Assembly: GCF_009740285.1 (NCBI RefSeq)
Contig: NZ_CP046566.1
Span: forward strand, 620,001-684,000
Direction of reading: 5' to 3'
Source of the DNA: Phnomibacter ginsenosidimutans
GTDB taxonomy: Bacteria > Bacteroidota > Bacteroidia > Chitinophagales > Chitinophagaceae
DNA: 64,000 bases
Shown here: in pieces, positions 26,787-35,977 of the stretch
How positions within the stretch are numbered: the stretch's first letter is position 1
Layout of the letters: each line of letters begins with the position of its first letter
Translations under genes and position numbers: made by a program
The notes under the pieces: generated by a model
The model's input: the letters and a program-made list of their open reading frames with translations, nothing else
What the model was told of the DNA's origin: nothing
Database searches by the model: none

Positions 26787-27196
26787 ATGAACTATTCAGT
26801 AGCTCAGCTGGCCACCGTACAGGAATGTGATGCGGTACTGGCCATTGCCAACAAGGAAAAAGCCGATGTACAGTTTCGGCAAACCAGCATTCAGCGGCAG
26901 CAGGCCAACTATGCCGAAAGCAGTGTGGAAATAGCCACCGAGCTTTCTGCCATCAATGCCGAAATAGCCGCTTATGGCAGCATTATTGGCAGCCTGCCCG
27001 AAGGTCCCGCCAAAGAAGAAGCCGAAGTAAAAAAGAAGAAACTGGAATACCGCCAGTTTTTGCTCACCGAGCGGCAAGACGATTACGGCAGTGTGGCCCT
27101 GCTGGAAAAGAAATGGAGCTGGGCCAGCTCGAAAAACAATTGGCGGAAATTGATGTGTTTATTGCCGCTGTACAAACCCGCAAGGCAGCGCTGTAA
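26787..27196 (+). CDS. Small coiled-coil protein, single-base frameshift
   Basis: The protein of about 136 residues starts MNYSVAQLATVQECDAVLAI and is almost wholly helical and charged, with Gln/Ala/Glu-rich heptads and a central turn SLPEGPAKEE. The frame breaks at the A run near 27105-27113; one added A gives LLEKEMELGQLEKQLAEIDV and then FIAAVQTRKAAL and a stop at 27194-27196, followed by a terminator. No known domain. It probably partners with the HTH/coiled-coil gene upstream. Confidence 0.65.
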
Positions 27197-27220
27197 TCTC
27201 TGCACAGTCTATTTCACTTA

Positions 27221-27246
27221 CAAGGCCGGACGATTGTCCGGCCTTG
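27221..27246 (+). terminator. Terminator after the coiled-coil gene
   Basis: Perfect 11-base arms CAAGGCCGGAC and GTCCGGCCTTG around GATT, followed by TTTGCGTTG. It starts 25 bases after the corrected stop codon, which supports that stop. Confidence 0.75.
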
Positions 27247-27375
27247 TTTGCGTTGTAGCTAGTATTATCATCTTATGCGGTAATGTATTTTGAACTTGCA
27301 AAGCCGTTTGCAGTAAGTAGCGTATAATGGAAAGGACAGCATCATGTCGTCCACAGCCATCTTCAACAACAAAAC

Positions 27376-27409
27376 AAAGGCTGCCACCTTGTTCATGGGT
27401 GCAGCCTTT
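27376..27409 (-). terminator. Terminator of the 27439-27711 gene
   Basis: Arms AAAGGCTGC and GCAGCCTTT; on the minus strand the stem is followed by GTTTTGTTG. It lies 30 bases past the stop of the minus-strand gene. Confidence 0.65.
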
Positions 27410-27438
27410 CGTTTAAGGGGTAGGATCTGGGAATGCGT

Positions 27439-27711
27439 TTATAATACCAGGAGTCGTTGCCGTTCTCCGTTGGCATCTACCACATATTTTCCTTTGGGCA
27501 AGCCGTGATTGGGCCAGAGTTCCATGCCGCGGTGGCAGGCTTTCGTCAATACCAGTTCTCCTACCTCGTTGTACAGCCGGAGTACAAAGTTGCCGTTTAC
27601 CTGTAGCCGGATGTCATCACCTATATGCACCGGATTGTTGAGGATGATGACCAGCGGTTTTACCGGGGGGTCGGTATTGTCAAATACAACTTTCATATGC
27701 TGTTGTGCCAA
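27439..27711 (-). CDS. Small protein resembling a lone T9SS C-terminal sorting domain
   Basis: The 90-residue protein reads VIILNNPVHIGDDIRLQVNG then NFVLRLYNEVGELVLTKACH and WPNHGLPKGKYVVDANGERQ. The NPV start, the central LRLYNEVGELV strand, the L-x-KGKYVV strand and the last RQRLLVL strand follow the pattern of type A C-terminal domains that direct proteins through the type IX secretion system. However, there is no cargo domain and no signal peptide, which such exported proteins need. It may be a remnant of a larger gene, a cytoplasmic relative, or a domain whose first part was lost. It has its own terminator. Confidence 0.55.
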   Translation of the reverse strand: MAQQHMKVVFDNTDPPVKPLVIILNNPVHIGDDIRLQVNGNFVLRLYNEVGELVLTKACHRGMELWPNHGLPKGKYVVDANGERQRLLVL

Positions 27712-28035
27712 GCCTTCTTAGTTACATGCACACATCAATACAGGCATGTGCACCTGAGGGTTGGTATTCTTTGTTTGCTGTGGTTGAATAATTGCCTGAA
27801 TGGCAGCGGTATGTTGTTGTTTTACCCCATGCTGTATTGCTTGCCATCGTACTGGTACAAATTTACAAACAGGCGGAGCTGAAAAGCATGACATTCATAC
27901 GTCGGTGGTTTCATTTCGTGGAATACGAACCAAAAGCCGGACCTTTACAACGGTTTTTTGGATGCGAAAACCAATGGTGAATGAGCAAGTGGATGCAACT
28001 ATTTTTGACAGACTGACAGCTATACTTTTTTGCCT
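27712..28035. other. Intergenic stretch without a supported gene
   Basis: It separates the divergent T9SS-like gene and the AraC-type regulator gene and probably holds both promoters. Short open frames occur, but none has family resemblance or a convincing start. Confidence 0.5.
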
Positions 28036-29271
28036 ATGTTGTTATATATATCATTAACCACCATTTTGCTGTCGTTGCTATTGTTGTTCTTCAACTGGCG
28101 AAGGCAAACAAGTACGGTATACCTCAGTCTGGCATTTATTTTTCTTTCTGTGTATGGCATTACCCATTACCTCATTGTGTATGGCGACTCTGCTTTTTGG
28201 CTGGCAATATTTTATAATCATCCGGCACCATTGTATTTGTTGATTGGGCCGCTGTTGTTTTTTTATGTACGGGGTACCCTTACCGATAACCACCGGCTCA
28301 GGCGCTGGGACTGGCTGCATTTTGTGCCGGCGCTGATTCATTTTATTGGCATCATTCCCTGGTGTATGCAATCTTTTGCAGCGAAGGAAAAACTCATGCA
28401 CAATGTGTTGCACAACATGGATGCGATGGCAGACATTCAGGCCAATCTTTTCTTCAATATGTCTACGGCATTCAGCTTGCGGCTGTTGTCGCTGGGTGTA
28501 TATGTGGTAGCAAGTATGTTGTTGGTGGGCCGGTATTGGTTGCAGCGCCGGCAGCGGCACAATGTGCCCACGGCACAGTCGGCCCTTACGCTGCGCTGGC
28601 TTGTATTGTTGTTGGCTACCATGTTGCTCATTGCCATCAATATGGGCATCATGACGGGCAATTTTTTGCAAAAAGGACTGGCCGATACCATTCGGCATTT
28701 TGCGACGCTCTACATCATTACAGGGGTGGTGTATTCGTTGCTGGCCATCTGGATGTTGTTGTTTCCGCAGGTATTGTATGGCCTGCCTGCCATGCAGTTG
28801 CCTGTACCGCCTGCCGTACCTGCCGGCACAGTAGCAGCAGTTGCGCCGGTCAAAACAAAGACCGTGTCTAAAGTGCCGGCCACCTTGCAGGAAGAAAATC
28901 CATTCAAGGCACTGGAGGCAAAAATCCAGGCGCACCTGCAAACGGAAAAACCGTACATCCAACCCGACTTCGATATTTACCAATTGTCGAAAGCGTTGGG
29001 TGTGCCTTTGCATCATTTGTATTATTGTTTTAATGAAGTGATGCACACCAAATTTGCTACCCTGCGTATGCAATACCGGGTGGCACATGCACGGCAATTG
29101 CTGCAATCGGGGCAAACGGCCAACTATACCATCGAAGCCATTGCTCATCAATCAGGCTTTCAATCCAAATCGAGTTTTTACAAAGCATTCAAAGAAGTAA
29201 CCGGCATGCTGCCTTCTGAATTTGTAGCCAAGGTAGAAGCCGGTGAACTGGAAGATGATGCGGTAGCATAA
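28036..29271 (+). CDS. AraC-family regulator with an N-terminal membrane domain
   Basis: The 411-residue protein has about seven membrane segments in residues 1-245 (LLYISLTTILLSLLLLFF, PLYLLIGPLLFFYVRGTL, LRLLSLGVYVVASMLLVG and others), a Pro/Ala/Val linker near 255-285, and a C-terminal AraC DNA-binding domain (FDIYQLSKALGVPLHHLYYC, NYTIEAIAHQSGFQSKSSFY, KAFKEVTGMLPSEF). This one-protein sensor-regulator form is common in Bacteroidota. A TTG two codons earlier is an alternative start. It is upstream of and codirectional with the phosphoesterase and SusC/SusD genes, so it is the likely regulator of that locus. Confidence 0.88.
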   Translation: MLLYISLTTILLSLLLLFFNWRRQTSTVYLSLAFIFLSVYGITHYLIVYGDSAFWLAIFYNHPAPLYLLIGPLLFFYVRGTLTDNHRLRRWDWLHFVPALIHFIGIIPWCMQSFAAKEKLMHNVLHNMDAMADIQANLFFNMSTAFSLRLLSLGVYVVASMLLVGRYWLQRRQRHNVPTAQSALTLRWLVLLLATMLLIAINMGIMTGNFLQKGLADTIRHFATLYIITGVVYSLLAIWMLLFPQVLYGLPAMQLPVPPAVPAGTVAAVAPVKTKTVSKVPATLQEENPFKALEAKIQAHLQTEKPYIQPDFDIYQLSKALGVPLHHLYYCFNEVMHTKFATLRMQYRVAHARQLLQSGQTANYTIEAIAHQSGFQSKSSFYKAFKEVTGMLPSEFVAKVEAGELEDDAVA

Positions 29272-29431
29272 TCCGCTAAGCGGTCGTTACAATCTGTTTA
29301 CACAACGGTAATAATTCCTTCATCTGGAAGGCTGCATCTTGCACGTCTAATGGCGACATGCTGTCTGTCTTTTAAGGACGGATGCATCTTCTTATTTTAT
29401 TCAACCAAGAGCGTTTGATTACAACGACCAC

Positions 29432-30898
29432 ATGATTATGCAACGGAGAAATTTTTTGAAAGGACTGGGTTTGATTTCGGCAGGCAGCCTGCCTGCATTG
29501 CCCGCATTGAGCAATGGCTTTCGCTTTGATAGAATGCTGAAAGGAAAAGTACACAGCAAAGGCAAAGGTCTGGCCAATGTGGGTGTGAGTGATGGGTTTC
29601 AAATAGTGAATACTGCTAAAGATGGCAGCTATCAATTGCAGGCGCATCCCAATGCTTCGCATGTGTTTGTGATATTGCCGGCGGGCTATCACATTCCGCA
29701 TGAAAAAGGCATTGCCCGTTTTTATGCGCCTATTAAAAACGAAGGCGTACAAACTGCTGATTTTGCTTTGGAACCCATTGCCGGCGGCGATGAGGAACAT
29801 GCCTTTATTGTATGGGGCGATACCCAAATTTGGGACAAAGAAGATGCGCAACAACTGGTGCAGGTAAGTGCCCCGGATACAAAAGCCGCCGTGGCTGCAT
29901 TGGGCAGCCTGCCTGTGTTTGGCATTGGTTGTGGCGATTTGGTGTTCGATAAATTTGAACTCTTTGACGATTATAAAAAAGCAGTGGAAGTAACCGGTAT
30001 TCCTTTCTTTCAGGTAATTGGCAACCACGACATGGACCTCACTGCCCGCACCGATGATCAGTCGCAGCAAACATTCAAACAGCAGTTTGGCCCTACCTAT
30101 TATTCATTCAATCGTGGCGCCATTCACTACGTGGTACTCGATGATGTTTTCTTCATTGGTATGGCTAAAAAATACATCGGCTATATTACCGAAGCACAAC
30201 TGGCCTGGCTGGAAGAAGATTTGAAACGGGTGCCTGCAGGTTCAACCGTAGTGGTGAGCTTGCACATTCCCACTGATACAGGTATGGCCGAGCGGCAAAA
30301 GAAAAAAGAAGAAGAGCTGGGAGGCATCGTTGCCAACCGGGCTGCTTTGTATGCCATGCTCAAACCTTACAAAGTGCACATCATGAGTGGGCACACTCAC
30401 TTCAATGAAAACTGGGAGAAAGACAACATCATGGAGCACAACCATGGCACCGTTTGTGGTGCCTGGTGGACCGGCCCCGTGTGTGGTGATGGATGTCCTC
30501 CGGGCTATGGTGTGTACAAGGTAAAAGGCAATGAACTGACCTGGCATTATCAATCTGTAGGTAAGGCGGCCAACCATCAGCTGCGGTTGTACAAAGCGGG
30601 CAGTGTGCCCGAGCAGGCCAATGCTGTAATAGCTAACGTATGGAACTACGACCCCGCATGGAAGGTTGAATGGTGGCTCGATGGAAAAGCCATGGGGGCG
30701 CTGCAACCTTTTGTAGGCCTCGATCCGCTGGCGAAAGAACTGTACCTCGGCAATAAACTGCCTGCTAAACACAAGTGGGTAGAACCAGTGCTCACCAATC
30801 ATTTATTTGCTACTGCTGCCGTGCAATCGGGGCAAACGATTGTAGTAAAAGCTACCGATCGTTTTGGTAAGCTGTTTGAAGAAAGCATTACCGCCTAA
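29432..30898 (+). CDS. Tat-exported calcineurin-like phosphoesterase
   Basis: The 488-residue protein starts with a twin-arginine signal (MQRRNFLKGLGLISAGSLPA). Then come an N-terminal beta domain (LKGKVHSKGKGLANVGVSDG), the metallophosphoesterase core with VWGDTQIW, GIGCGDLVFDKF, QVIGNHDMD (GNHD) and HIMSGHTHFNE (GHTH), and a C-terminal beta domain. The order matches the metallophos_N / Metallophos / metallophos_C layout of Bacteroidota enzymes. It probably cleaves phosphomonoesters or diesters in the periplasm. It lies between the AraC regulator and SusC in one direction, which suggests that the locus takes up phosphorylated compounds. An ATG two codons later (29438) is equally possible as start. 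Confidence 0.9.
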   Translation: MIMQRRNFLKGLGLISAGSLPALPALSNGFRFDRMLKGKVHSKGKGLANVGVSDGFQIVNTAKDGSYQLQAHPNASHVFVILPAGYHIPHEKGIARFYAPIKNEGVQTADFALEPIAGGDEEHAFIVWGDTQIWDKEDAQQLVQVSAPDTKAAVAALGSLPVFGIGCGDLVFDKFELFDDYKKAVEVTGIPFFQVIGNHDMDLTARTDDQSQQTFKQQFGPTYYSFNRGAIHYVVLDDVFFIGMAKKYIGYITEAQLAWLEEDLKRVPAGSTVVVSLHIPTDTGMAERQKKKEEELGGIVANRAALYAMLKPYKVHIMSGHTHFNENWEKDNIMEHNHGTVCGAWWTGPVCGDGCPPGYGVYKVKGNELTWHYQSVGKAANHQLRLYKAGSVPEQANAVIANVWNYDPAWKVEWWLDGKAMGALQPFVGLDPLAKELYLGNKLPAKHKWVEPVLTNHLFATAAVQSGQTIVVKATDRFGKLFEESITA

Positions 30899-30916
30899 CT
30901 GAAAATAAGACCACAT

Positions 30917-30961
30917 TTTTTACCCTGCATTACTGGTATTATCCATGTAGTGCGGGGTAAA
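30917..30961 (+). terminator. Hairpin after the phosphoesterase gene
   Basis: TTTACCCTGCATTAC pairs imperfectly with GTAGTGCGGGGTAAA. There is no long T tract, so it may terminate weakly or stabilise mRNA ends between the phosphoesterase and susC. The remaining gap to susC (to 31168) shows no gene and may hold a separate susC promoter. Confidence 0.45.
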
Positions 30962-31168
30962 GTTGTTGTGTAACGGTCATGCATTGCAGCTGACTTGTTT
31001 TTGAATTATCTCATTAATACAAGGTTCACATTGGCATAACTATTCGGTAACACGCCAGTGCAACTTTCGCCGTCGAATGCAACAGCATTGTGTACAGCAT
31101 AAATGTATCAGCGTGGGCTGTGTGTATCTAACTGTCTTTTTCTTTTTCAACTACATAAATTTTTTGTC

Positions 31169-34100
31169 ATGCAACATGTGAAGCATTGGTGCCACATGGT
31201 TTTATTGTTGTTATTGCTGCTTAGTCCGGCGCTGCTCATGGCGCAGACTGCAGAAAAAGTTACGTTGTCAGGACAAGTGTCTGACTCTGTGCAGGCCCCG
31301 CTTGCAGGTGTAACCATAGCAGTTGGCAACAAAGCCATTGGCGCCTCACAACCCGATGGTAAGTTTACCGTACAGGTAACCAAAGGCGCTAAAGTAATTT
31401 TTAGCTCTGTGGGGTATCAGCCACATACACACACGGCCAAAGCAGATGTGGCTTCACTCAAAATTGTGTTGAAACCAACTGCCAATACTTTGGGAGAAGT
31501 TGTGGTAACGGCATTGGGCATCACCCGTCAGGAAATGGCACTGGGTTATTCTGCCACCACGGTGCAGGGTGAGCAACTCACGGATGCCCGTTCTGCCAAC
31601 TGGACCGATGCCTTGTCGGGTAAAGTAGCGGGCCTCAATATGGTGCGTTCCGGCTCTGGCCCTACCGCTACCAACAAAATTATTTTGCGTGGCGAGAACA
31701 ATTTGACCGGTGATAATGAAGCGTTGATTGTTGTAGATGGTGTGGTTATCAACCAGGGTAGTGGCCGACGTACAGCCATTGCTGGTGAGAATGTGTACGG
31801 TACTGGTAGCGATAACATGCCAGTGGACTACGGCAGCAGCCTCAACGATTTGAACCCCGATGATATTGAATCTGTAACCGTATTGAAAGGCCCCGGTGCA
31901 GCAGCATTGTATGGCCAGCGGGGTGCCAATGGTGCGGTCATCATTACTACCAAATCGGGCAGCAGCAAAAAGAAAGGACTCGGTGTAACTGTGTCTTCCA
32001 ATATTTCGATGGAGCAGGTAAACCGCTGGCCCGATTTGCAATACGAATACGGCCAGGGTTTGGCGGGTGCTGCTTACTATTCATACGGCACTACTGCCGA
32101 TGGTGCCAGTACCAGTGGCACCAGCTCTGCGTATGGGCCACGATTCAACGGGCAGCAGTTTTATCAGTTCGATCCGGTGACGCAGAAAGTGGGTGCAGAA
32201 CGTACACCATGGGTGCCGTATGTAGATGGCGTTAAGAAATATTTCAATACCGGTAAAACCATTACCAACACTGTAAGTGTAGATGGTGGTACCGATAAAA
32301 CAACTGCTCGTTTTTCATTTACCAATGTGCACAACGATTGGATTACACCGAACACCGGCTACAAAAGAAATACCGTGTCGCTGTCGGTGAATTCGAAAGT
32401 GAATGAGAAGCTGCAAATCAGTTCAAAAATCAACTACACCAATAAGTGGAGCGATAACCTGCCCGGTGCCGGCTATGGCAACCAGAGCATTATGTACTGG
32501 TGGATTTTTTGGCAGCCCAGTGCCAACCCCGATTGGTTGCGTAACTATTGGGTACTTGGGCAAGAAGGAAAACGCATCATGTTTCCCTTCAGCAGCTTTC
32601 CTGAAAACCCGTATGCCATTGCGTATGAGTTTCTCAACAGCAGCAATCGCCACAATGTAACGGGCAATGTACAGTCCACGTACAATTTTTCTAAGTCACT
32701 CAGTTTGCAGTTACGCACTTCTATGGATCTGGCTTATGAAGAACGTGCACAAAAGCGTCCTTACGATGCGGGCTCCAAATTGCAAAAGGGCAGCCTGCGT
32801 ACTCAGGATATTTTTTCCAATGAATTCAGTGCTGATTTCTTGCTGAAATATGCCCGCAAGTTTGGCCGCTTCGACATTAGTGCTATGGGTGGTGGTAGCT
32901 TGCTGCGCAACCGCTACATCAAAAATGAAACCCGTGCCGACTCACTCATTTATCCCGGTGTATATTCCTTTGCCAACTCTGCCGGCCCGCTGCTGAGTAT
33001 GCCATACAACAGCAAATATGCCATCAACAGCTTCTACGGCATTTTCACGGCTTCGTACAACAAAATTTTCTTTGTAGATATTACTGGCCGCCAAGACTGG
33101 AACAGTGTGTTGGCTACTCCCAATCGTACTACCAATGCAGGTTTCTTTTACCCCAGTGTAAATACCAGTGTGGTGCTGAGCAACTTGCTGCGTATGCCTC
33201 GTAAGATTACCTATGCCAAACTGCGTTTTTCTGCATCGAGTGTAGGTAGTGGCGGTACTTCGCCTTACCTCACTGCCTACAACTATGAATCGGCAGGTAG
33301 TTTTTTTGCCGGTGGCTTGCAGGCCCCCGGCTTATTGGCCAACCCCAATCTGCGTCCGTTACGAACTACCTCTTACGAATTGGGTGCTGTTGTAAAAATG
33401 TTTGACAGCCGCTTGAGTGTAGACCTGGCTTTGTATGCAGGCAACACCAAAGACCAACACCTGCGCCGCATTCTCGATCGTTCATCGGGCTTTACACAAG
33501 TACTTATCAATGCGGGCCGTGTGGCCAACACCGGTGTAGAACTCTCCGTGAGTGCCACTCCGTTGAAAAGTAAAAAGGGATTGAACTGGACGAGTAGTGT
33601 GGTATTTTCTTCTAACAAAAATGAAATCAAAGAATTGCTGGATAGCTCTGTGGTATTGCAAACCGGCCCTGTAGGAGGTGGTCAAATTGTAGCACAGGTA
33701 GGCGGCAGCATGGGCGACCTCTGGGGCCGTGGTTATGTGCGTTCTCCCGACGGTCAGGTGGTGTACGATGCTACCACTGGTTATGCGCAATTGTCGCAGA
33801 ATCTGGTGTATCTCGGCAATACTATTCCGAAGTATAAGATTGGATGGAACAACGAGTTTCAGTATAAACAATTCCGTCTCAACTTTTTGTTTGATGCACA
33901 GGTGGGTGGCGTAGCGCATTCGCTGATGCATTACAAACTGGCAGAGCAAGGTAAAACCACCAACACATTGCCCGGCCGCTACAGTGGTATCATTGGCAAT
34001 GGTGTAGTAATGACTGCTGATGGCAAGTATGTACCCAACACCACAATTGCTACCAATGTTGATGAATACTACCGGTCGCATTTTGGTATCGACAATGCAG

Positions 34101-34363
34101 AAGGCAGCACATTCAGTACCGACTTTATCAAGTTCAGAGAAGCAAGACTCGATTTCACTTTTCCTGCCAAGCTCATTAAGAAGCTGGGATTGCAAAGAGC
34201 CAACATTGGCGTGTACGGTCGAGATCTGTTTATCTGGTCGCCATGGCCCATGTTCGATCCGGAGTTTGGTACACTGGGCGGCACCGATATCGTTCGGGGT
34301 TTTGAAACAGCACAGTTTCCTTCTACCCGAACCATGGGCGTAAACATTGTTCTCGGATTTTAA
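31169..34363 (+). CDS. SusC/RagA-type TonB-dependent outer-membrane transporter
   Basis: The 1064-residue protein has a signal peptide (MQHVKHWCHMVLLLLLLLSP...LMAQ), a CarboxypepD_reg-like domain (TLSGQVSDSVQAPLAGVTIA), the junction motif LGEVVVTALGITRQEMALGY, a plug (SGKVAGLNMVRSGSGPTATN, LNPDDIESVTVLKGPGAAAL, YGQRGANGAVIITTKSG) and a long beta-barrel ending MGVNIVLGF. SusC proteins import nutrients with a SusD lipoprotein lid, and susD follows 14 bases later. There is no glycoside hydrolase next to the pair, but a phosphoesterase lies upstream. The start is the ATG directly before the signal peptide. Confidence 0.95.
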   Translation: MQHVKHWCHMVLLLLLLLSPALLMAQTAEKVTLSGQVSDSVQAPLAGVTIAVGNKAIGASQPDGKFTVQVTKGAKVIFSSVGYQPHTHTAKADVASLKIVLKPTANTLGEVVVTALGITRQEMALGYSATTVQGEQLTDARSANWTDALSGKVAGLNMVRSGSGPTATNKIILRGENNLTGDNEALIVVDGVVINQGSGRRTAIAGENVYGTGSDNMPVDYGSSLNDLNPDDIESVTVLKGPGAAALYGQRGANGAVIITTKSGSSKKKGLGVTVSSNISMEQVNRWPDLQYEYGQGLAGAAYYSYGTTADGASTSGTSSAYGPRFNGQQFYQFDPVTQKVGAERTPWVPYVDGVKKYFNTGKTITNTVSVDGGTDKTTARFSFTNVHNDWITPNTGYKRNTVSLSVNSKVNEKLQISSKINYTNKWSDNLPGAGYGNQSIMYWWIFWQPSANPDWLRNYWVLGQEGKRIMFPFSSFPENPYAIAYEFLNSSNRHNVTGNVQSTYNFSKSLSLQLRTSMDLAYEERAQKRPYDAGSKLQKGSLRTQDIFSNEFSADFLLKYARKFGRFDISAMGGGSLLRNRYIKNETRADSLIYPGVYSFANSAGPLLSMPYNSKYAINSFYGIFTASYNKIFFVDITGRQDWNSVLATPNRTTNAGFFYPSVNTSVVLSNLLRMPRKITYAKLRFSASSVGSGGTSPYLTAYNYESAGSFFAGGLQAPGLLANPNLRPLRTTSYELGAVVKMFDSRLSVDLALYAGNTKDQHLRRILDRSSGFTQVLINAGRVANTGVELSVSATPLKSKKGLNWTSSVVFSSNKNEIKELLDSSVVLQTGPVGGGQIVAQVGGSMGDLWGRGYVRSPDGQVVYDATTGYAQLSQNLVYLGNTIPKYKIGWNNEFQYKQFRLNFLFDAQVGGVAHSLMHYKLAEQGKTTNTLPGRYSGIIGNGVVMTADGKYVPNTTIATNVDEYYRSHFGIDNAEGSTFSTDFIKFREARLDFTFPAKLIKKLGLQRANIGVYGRDLFIWSPWPMFDPEFGTLGGTDIVRGFETAQFPSTRTMGVNIVLGF

Positions 34364-34377
34364 AACAGCAGACAATT

Positions 34378-35925
34378 ATGAAACGTAACGCATATAGATT
34401 GTTGATGGCGTTTGCACTGGTAAGCATGTTGTTTACTTCTTGCACCAAAGATTTTGAAGCCATCAATACCGATCCCAATAATATTCCGGATGCATTGCCG
34501 CAGCAGCTGCTGGCACCGGCACTGGTGGGCACCATGACCTACAACATGATTCGCAACCGCAACTTCAACAACGAGTTGATGCAGGTGAGTGTAAACATGA
34601 GTGATGCAGAAGGCCAGGTGTTTCGCTATGACTTCCGCAACAACTGGTCGGACTACCTGTACAATGGTTTGTACAGTGAGCTTACCAATTTCAAAGATAT
34701 CTATCGCCTCAGCAGCGATAGCGGTGTCAACTACAATGCATCGTATCGTGGTATTGCCTTGATTTGTCAATCGTGGGTGTATTCTATTCTCACAGATACT
34801 TACGGCGATATTCCATACAGCCAATCGAATCAAGGTAAAGACTCGCTGAACTACGAACCTAAGTTTGACAAACAGCAAGACATTTACCTCGATATTTTCA
34901 AACAACTGGAACTGGCCAATACTTTGCTGGCGCAAAACACCGCCATCATTGCCAGCAGCGATCCTGTGTATGGTGGCAACGTAAGCCGCTGGCGAAAATT
35001 TGGCAACTCGCTGTACCTGCGTTTGTTGCTCCGTGTGTCTGGTAAAACAGAAGTACAGCAAGAAGTTGCATCTAAAATCAAAGAGATTGTTGAAACGAAT
35101 GCCAGTAGCTATCCTGTATTTGCGAGCAACGATGAGTCGGCTATTTTGCGTTGGACTGGCATTGCACCATACACATCTCCTTACATCGCAGTAAGGGAGC
35201 AAGATTTCCGTCAGCCTGGTTTGGCCGAATTCTTTTTGCAAAACCTGGTGAACTGGAACGATCCCCGCATCGACATTCCTACTTATGGTAGTGGTGGTTT
35301 CAACCGTTGGGGCATTGCACCATCTTCGGGTGCTTATGTAGGTGTGCCCAGTGGCTATGCACCCGGCGAAAATCCGGTGAAGCGCAGCTACTTCTATTCC
35401 AATACCAGTGCAGTGTCTTTGCAAACAGAGCCTATGGCAGGAATGATGATGAATTATGCAGAGTTGAAATTCATATTGGCAGAATGTGCAGTGAAAGGTT
35501 GGATTAGCAGCAGTGCTGAAACACACTACAACGAAGGCGCATTGAACAGCATTACACTTTGGTTGCCTTTGTGGCCTACCATTATCAATCCGCAAACCAA
35601 CCTGCCGAATGATATCAAAACCTTTTTGGCTGCAGCAGATATTGAGTGGATGGAATCGCTGACGGTGGAAGAGAAAATGGAACGTATTCACCTGCAGAAA
35701 TACTATGCGTTGTTTTTGGCCGATATGCAGCAGTGGTTTGAATACCGCCGTACCGGTCATCCGAAATTGCCCAAAGGCAATGGTCTTAAAAACAATGGCA
35801 TCATGCCTGCCCGTATGAACTATCCGGTGTATGTGCAAAGCGCCAATCCTACCAATTATAAACTGGCTATTGCTGCACAAGGTGCCGATGATATAGCCAC
35901 ACAAGTGTGGTGGCAAAAACCTTAA
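34378..35925 (+). CDS. SusD/RagB-like nutrient-binding lipoprotein
   Basis: The 515-residue protein has a lipoprotein signal (LVSMLFTSC, Cys 22) and the helical SusD-like fold: an N-terminal DPNNIPDALPQQLLAPALVG, the tetratricopeptide-like middle (YRGIALICQSWVYSILTDTY, GDIPYSQSNQGKDSLNYEPK), and a C-terminal EEKMERIHLQKYYALFLADM. It belongs to the SusD-like_2 type. It forms the outer lid of the SusC channel encoded just upstream. A lipoprotein with a DUF5689 domain follows 52 bases later. Confidence 0.93.
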   Translation: MKRNAYRLLMAFALVSMLFTSCTKDFEAINTDPNNIPDALPQQLLAPALVGTMTYNMIRNRNFNNELMQVSVNMSDAEGQVFRYDFRNNWSDYLYNGLYSELTNFKDIYRLSSDSGVNYNASYRGIALICQSWVYSILTDTYGDIPYSQSNQGKDSLNYEPKFDKQQDIYLDIFKQLELANTLLAQNTAIIASSDPVYGGNVSRWRKFGNSLYLRLLLRVSGKTEVQQEVASKIKEIVETNASSYPVFASNDESAILRWTGIAPYTSPYIAVREQDFRQPGLAEFFLQNLVNWNDPRIDIPTYGSGGFNRWGIAPSSGAYVGVPSGYAPGENPVKRSYFYSNTSAVSLQTEPMAGMMMNYAELKFILAECAVKGWISSSAETHYNEGALNSITLWLPLWPTIINPQTNLPNDIKTFLAAADIEWMESLTVEEKMERIHLQKYYALFLADMQQWFEYRRTGHPKLPKGNGLKNNGIMPARMNYPVYVQSANPTNYKLAIAAQGADDIATQVWWQKP

Positions 35926-35977
35926 GCAACATTCTTCTTTGTAACGTGCTTGTATGAGTGCTACAAAAACTGAAATC

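Noticed and set aside
27792-27980. Possible small gene (about 62 codons) upstream of the AraC-type regulator
   Set aside because: Overlapping alternatives in two frames, no homology and no convincing ribosome binding site.
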